Assembly: GCA_025928515.1 (NCBI GenBank) | Contig: JAICJI010000021.1 | Span: 1 to 34,591 of the forward strand | Length of the DNA: 34,591 bases | Direction of reading: 5' to 3' | Source of the DNA: Thermoleophilia bacterium | GTDB lineage: Bacteria; Actinomycetota; Thermoleophilia; Gaiellales; Gaiellaceae | Part shown: in pieces, positions 32,719-34,591 of the stretch | Position numbering within the stretch: position 1 is the stretch's first letter | Layout of the letters: each line of letters starts with the position of its first letter | Notes under the pieces: model-generated | Seen by the model: only the letters and a program-made list of their open reading frames with translations | The model's database searches: none | What the model was told of the DNA's origin: nothing | Translations under genes and position numbers: made by a program

Positions 32719-34335
32719 ATGGAAGGCCTGATGATGGACTTCCCGCTCACGCTGACGCACTTGCTGCGGCGGGCGGAGTCGTTCTTCGGCGACGGCGAGA
32801 TCGTCACGCGCCTGCCCGACAAGAGCTTCCATCGCACGAACCACCGCGAGACGCTCCGCCGCGCGCGGCAACTCTCCGTAGCGCTGCAGAAGGCGGGCCT
32901 CGAGCGCGGCGACCGCGTCGCGACGCTTTGCTGGAACCACCACCAGCACCACGAGGCGTACTTCGGGGTCCCGTGCGGCGGCTTCGTCCTGCACACGCTC
33001 AACCTGCGCCTCCACCCGAACGACCTGAACTACATCGCGAGTCACGCGGGCGACCGCGCCGTGATCGTCGATCACGCGCTCCTGCCGCTGCTCGACCAGT
33101 TCCGGGATGGGACGCCGATCGAGCACGTCTGGGTGGTGGAGGACTCGTACGAGGAGCTGCTCGCGACGGCCGATCCGGACGAGTGGACCGATCCGGAGCT
33201 CGACGAGAACGAAGCGGCTGCGATGTGTTACACGAGCGGCACGACCGGCCGGCCGCGCGGCGTCGTCTACTCGCACCGCTCCTCCGTCCTGCACGCGCTC
33301 GGCGTCGGAGCGAACAACCCGCTCGGCCTCGGCTTCGGCATCGACGACGCGGTCATGCCGGTGGTGCCGATGTTCCACGCGAACGCGTGGGGCTATCCCT
33401 ACCTCGCGTCGATGCAGGGCGCGAAGCTCGTCTACCCCGGCCCGCATCTCGACCCGGAGAGCCTGCTCGACAACATGGAACAGGAGCGCGTCTCCTGGGC
33501 GGCCGGCGTGCCGACCATCTGGATGGGGATCCTCGCGCGGCTCGACGCAGAGCCCGGCCGCTGGGATCTCTCCGCGATGAAGGCGATGCTCGTCGGCGGC
33601 GCGGCCGTGCCGCGCGCGATGATCGCCGCCTTCGAAGGCCGGCACGGCCTGCGCATCTGCCAGGGCTGGGGCATGACGGAGACGTCGCCGGTCGCCTCGA
33701 CGGTGGCACTCCCGCCGGATCTCGCCGAGGCGGATGACGAGACGCGCTGGGACTATCAGGCGATGGTCGGCTTCCCGCTCGCGTTCGTCGAGATCCGCGC
33801 GCGGGCCGGTGACGAGGACGTGCCGTGGGACGGAGAGGCGATGGGCGAGCTCGAGGTGCGCGGGCCCTGGGTCGCGGCGAGCTACTACGACGCTCCCGGG
33901 ACCGAGGATCGCTGGACGGACGACGGCTGGTTCCGCACCGGCGACATCGTCTCGATCCATCCGCGCGGCTTTATCCAGATCAAGGATCGCTCGAAGGACG
34001 TGATCAAGTCGGGCGGCGAGTGGATCTCCTCGGTCGAGCTGGAGAACGCGCTCATGGCTCATCGGGCCGTGGCCGAAGCGGCCGTGATCGCCGTGCCCGA
34101 CGACAAGTGGGGCGAGCGGCCGCTCGCGGCGGTCGTCCTGAGCGACGGGGCGTCCGCGACAGCCGACGAGCTGCGCGATTTCCTGGCGCCGTCGTTCGCC
34201 AAGTGGTGGGTGCCCGAGCGGATCGAGTTCGTGGCCGAGATCCCGAAGACGAGCGTCGGCAAGTTCCGCAAGACGGCGTTGCGCGAGCAGTTCGCCGGCG
34301 AGCCCGCCCAGATCGAGTCGGCAACGTCGAGTTGA
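32719..34335 (+). CDS. Fatty acyl-CoA synthetase (AMP-binding, FadD/AlkK-like)
   Basis: ANL-superfamily ligase activating a fatty acid through an acyl-adenylate to acyl-CoA, 538 residues. P-loop YTSGTTGRPRG (171-181), VPMFHANAWG, GWGMTETSP, the hinge/A8 region DRSKDVIKSGGEWIS, and catalytic lysine K515 in PKTSVGKFRKT. Medium- to long-chain specificity is typical of this subgroup but is not provable here. Start: ATG 32710 sits one base from AGGAG, too close, so ATG 32719 (MEGLMMDFPLTLTHLL) is preferred; 32731/32734 remain possible. It follows the dehydrogenase pair by 13 bases, consistent with a beta-oxidation operon. Confidence 0.93.
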   Translation: MEGLMMDFPLTLTHLLRRAESFFGDGEIVTRLPDKSFHRTNHRETLRRARQLSVALQKAGLERGDRVATLCWNHHQHHEAYFGVPCGGFVLHTLNLRLHPNDLNYIASHAGDRAVIVDHALLPLLDQFRDGTPIEHVWVVEDSYEELLATADPDEWTDPELDENEAAAMCYTSGTTGRPRGVVYSHRSSVLHALGVGANNPLGLGFGIDDAVMPVVPMFHANAWGYPYLASMQGAKLVYPGPHLDPESLLDNMEQERVSWAAGVPTIWMGILARLDAEPGRWDLSAMKAMLVGGAAVPRAMIAAFEGRHGLRICQGWGMTETSPVASTVALPPDLAEADDETRWDYQAMVGFPLAFVEIRARAGDEDVPWDGEAMGELEVRGPWVAASYYDAPGTEDRWTDDGWFRTGDIVSIHPRGFIQIKDRSKDVIKSGGEWISSVELENALMAHRAVAEAAVIAVPDDKWGERPLAAVVLSDGASATADELRDFLAPSFAKWWVPERIEFVAEIPKTSVGKFRKTALREQFAGEPAQIESATSS

Positions 34336-34591
34336 AAGCCGCCGTCCTTTCGGCGGTCGATGCGCCGTTCGAGCTCAGCGACCTTCCGGACGCGGTCGCG
34401 CAAGACGGCGAGGCTCTCGTCCGCGTGAGGGCGGCCGGGATCAACTTCCTCGACATCCTGATCCGTCGCGGCCGCTATCCGCAGATGCCCGAGCTGCCGA
34501 CCGTGCTCGGCTACGAGCTCTCGGGCGAGCTGGAGGACGGGGCGCGCGTGATGGCGCTCGTCACGGGCGGCGCCTATGCCGAGCTCGCCGC
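34332..34591 (+). CDS. Quinone oxidoreductase-like MDR protein (partial, 3' cut by window end)
   Basis: The first 86 codons of a medium-chain dehydrogenase/reductase. The sequence begins MKAAVLSAVDAPFEL (start codon TTG), then VRVRAAGINFLDILIRRGRYP and LPTVLGYELSGEL, the GroES-like N-terminal fold of NADPH:quinone oxidoreductases (N-F-x-D motif, no catalytic zinc cysteine in the usual GHE site). The TTG overlaps the ligase stop as TTGA (34332-34335), parallel to the GTGA overlaps elsewhere, which supports it. Role in the fatty-acid operon unknown. Confidence 0.85.
   Translation, partial: MKAAVLSAVDAPFELSDLPDAVAQDGEALVRVRAAGINFLDILIRRGRYPQMPELPTVLGYELSGELEDGARVMALVTGGAYAELA

Overview
The window is a dense, GC-rich chromosomal segment (roughly two thirds G+C by eye) carrying housekeeping genes. 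It has no insertion sequence, prophage, CRISPR array, tRNA or rRNA that I could see. GTG starts are common, 4-bp ATGA/GTGA overlaps are the rule inside operons, and gene content and order (lepA-hemW-hrcA-dnaJ-prmA-mtaB-HIT-yqeY; phoH-ybeY-dgkA/PAP2-methyltransferase-cdd-era; comEA-comEC-holA; murJ next to rpsT) fit a deep-branching actinobacterium. Class Thermoleophilia is my best guess; this is inference, not a database result.

Layout. 79-2182: divergent deoC and a secreted GH3-like protein. 2228-5324: three-gene signalling operon of membrane histidine kinase, single-domain receiver, and receiver fused to a class III nucleotide cyclase, joined by GTGA overlaps. 5321-9337 (minus): six-gene operon phoH-ybeY-dgkA/PAP2-methyltransferase-cdd-era. 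9481-10608: secreted NlpC/P60 hydrolase with a clear promoter and an adjacent inverted repeat. 10611-11899 (minus): small membrane protein and NAD(P)-binding protein. 11951-20004 (minus): lepA-DUF1272-hemW-hrcA-dnaJ-prmA-mtaB-HIT-yqeY (translation, heme, heat shock, protein and tRNA modification). 20169-21995 (minus): murJ. 22062-22334: rpsT. 22341-25333 (minus): comEA-comEC-holA. 25404-26066: unknown membrane protein. 26063-28438 (minus): leuS behind an attenuator leader. 28568-29794: lysA. 29896 to the end (plus): EamA transporter, then a beta-oxidation-type operon of two acyl-CoA dehydrogenases, an acyl-CoA ligase and the start of a quinone-oxidoreductase-like gene.

The regulatory layer is the most interesting part. 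(1) Nine annotated starts are preceded by TANNNT followed by exactly 6 or 7 bases and then the start codon, the signature of leaderless transcripts. This fixes several starts, including an internal promoter for mtaB and a GTG start for holA. (2) leuS is preceded by a 7-codon leader peptide with three consecutive leucine codons and a textbook intrinsic terminator, so ribosome-mediated attenuation is likely. (3) The leuS leader and lysA promoters appear to share one overlapping -10 region beside a 14-bp perfect palindrome. (4) A possible 21-residue leaderless small protein lies antisense between lysA and the EamA gene. (5) All four convergent junctions have between 4 bp of overlap and 6 bp of spacing, leaving no room for terminators.

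Protein-level oddities: substrate-specifying cyclase residues replaced by Trp and Gly, a DgkA-PAP2 fusion, ComEC without a nuclease domain that overlaps holA by 101 bp, an acyl-CoA dehydrogenase lacking most of its middle domain, and a prmA gene that seems to use CTG as start.
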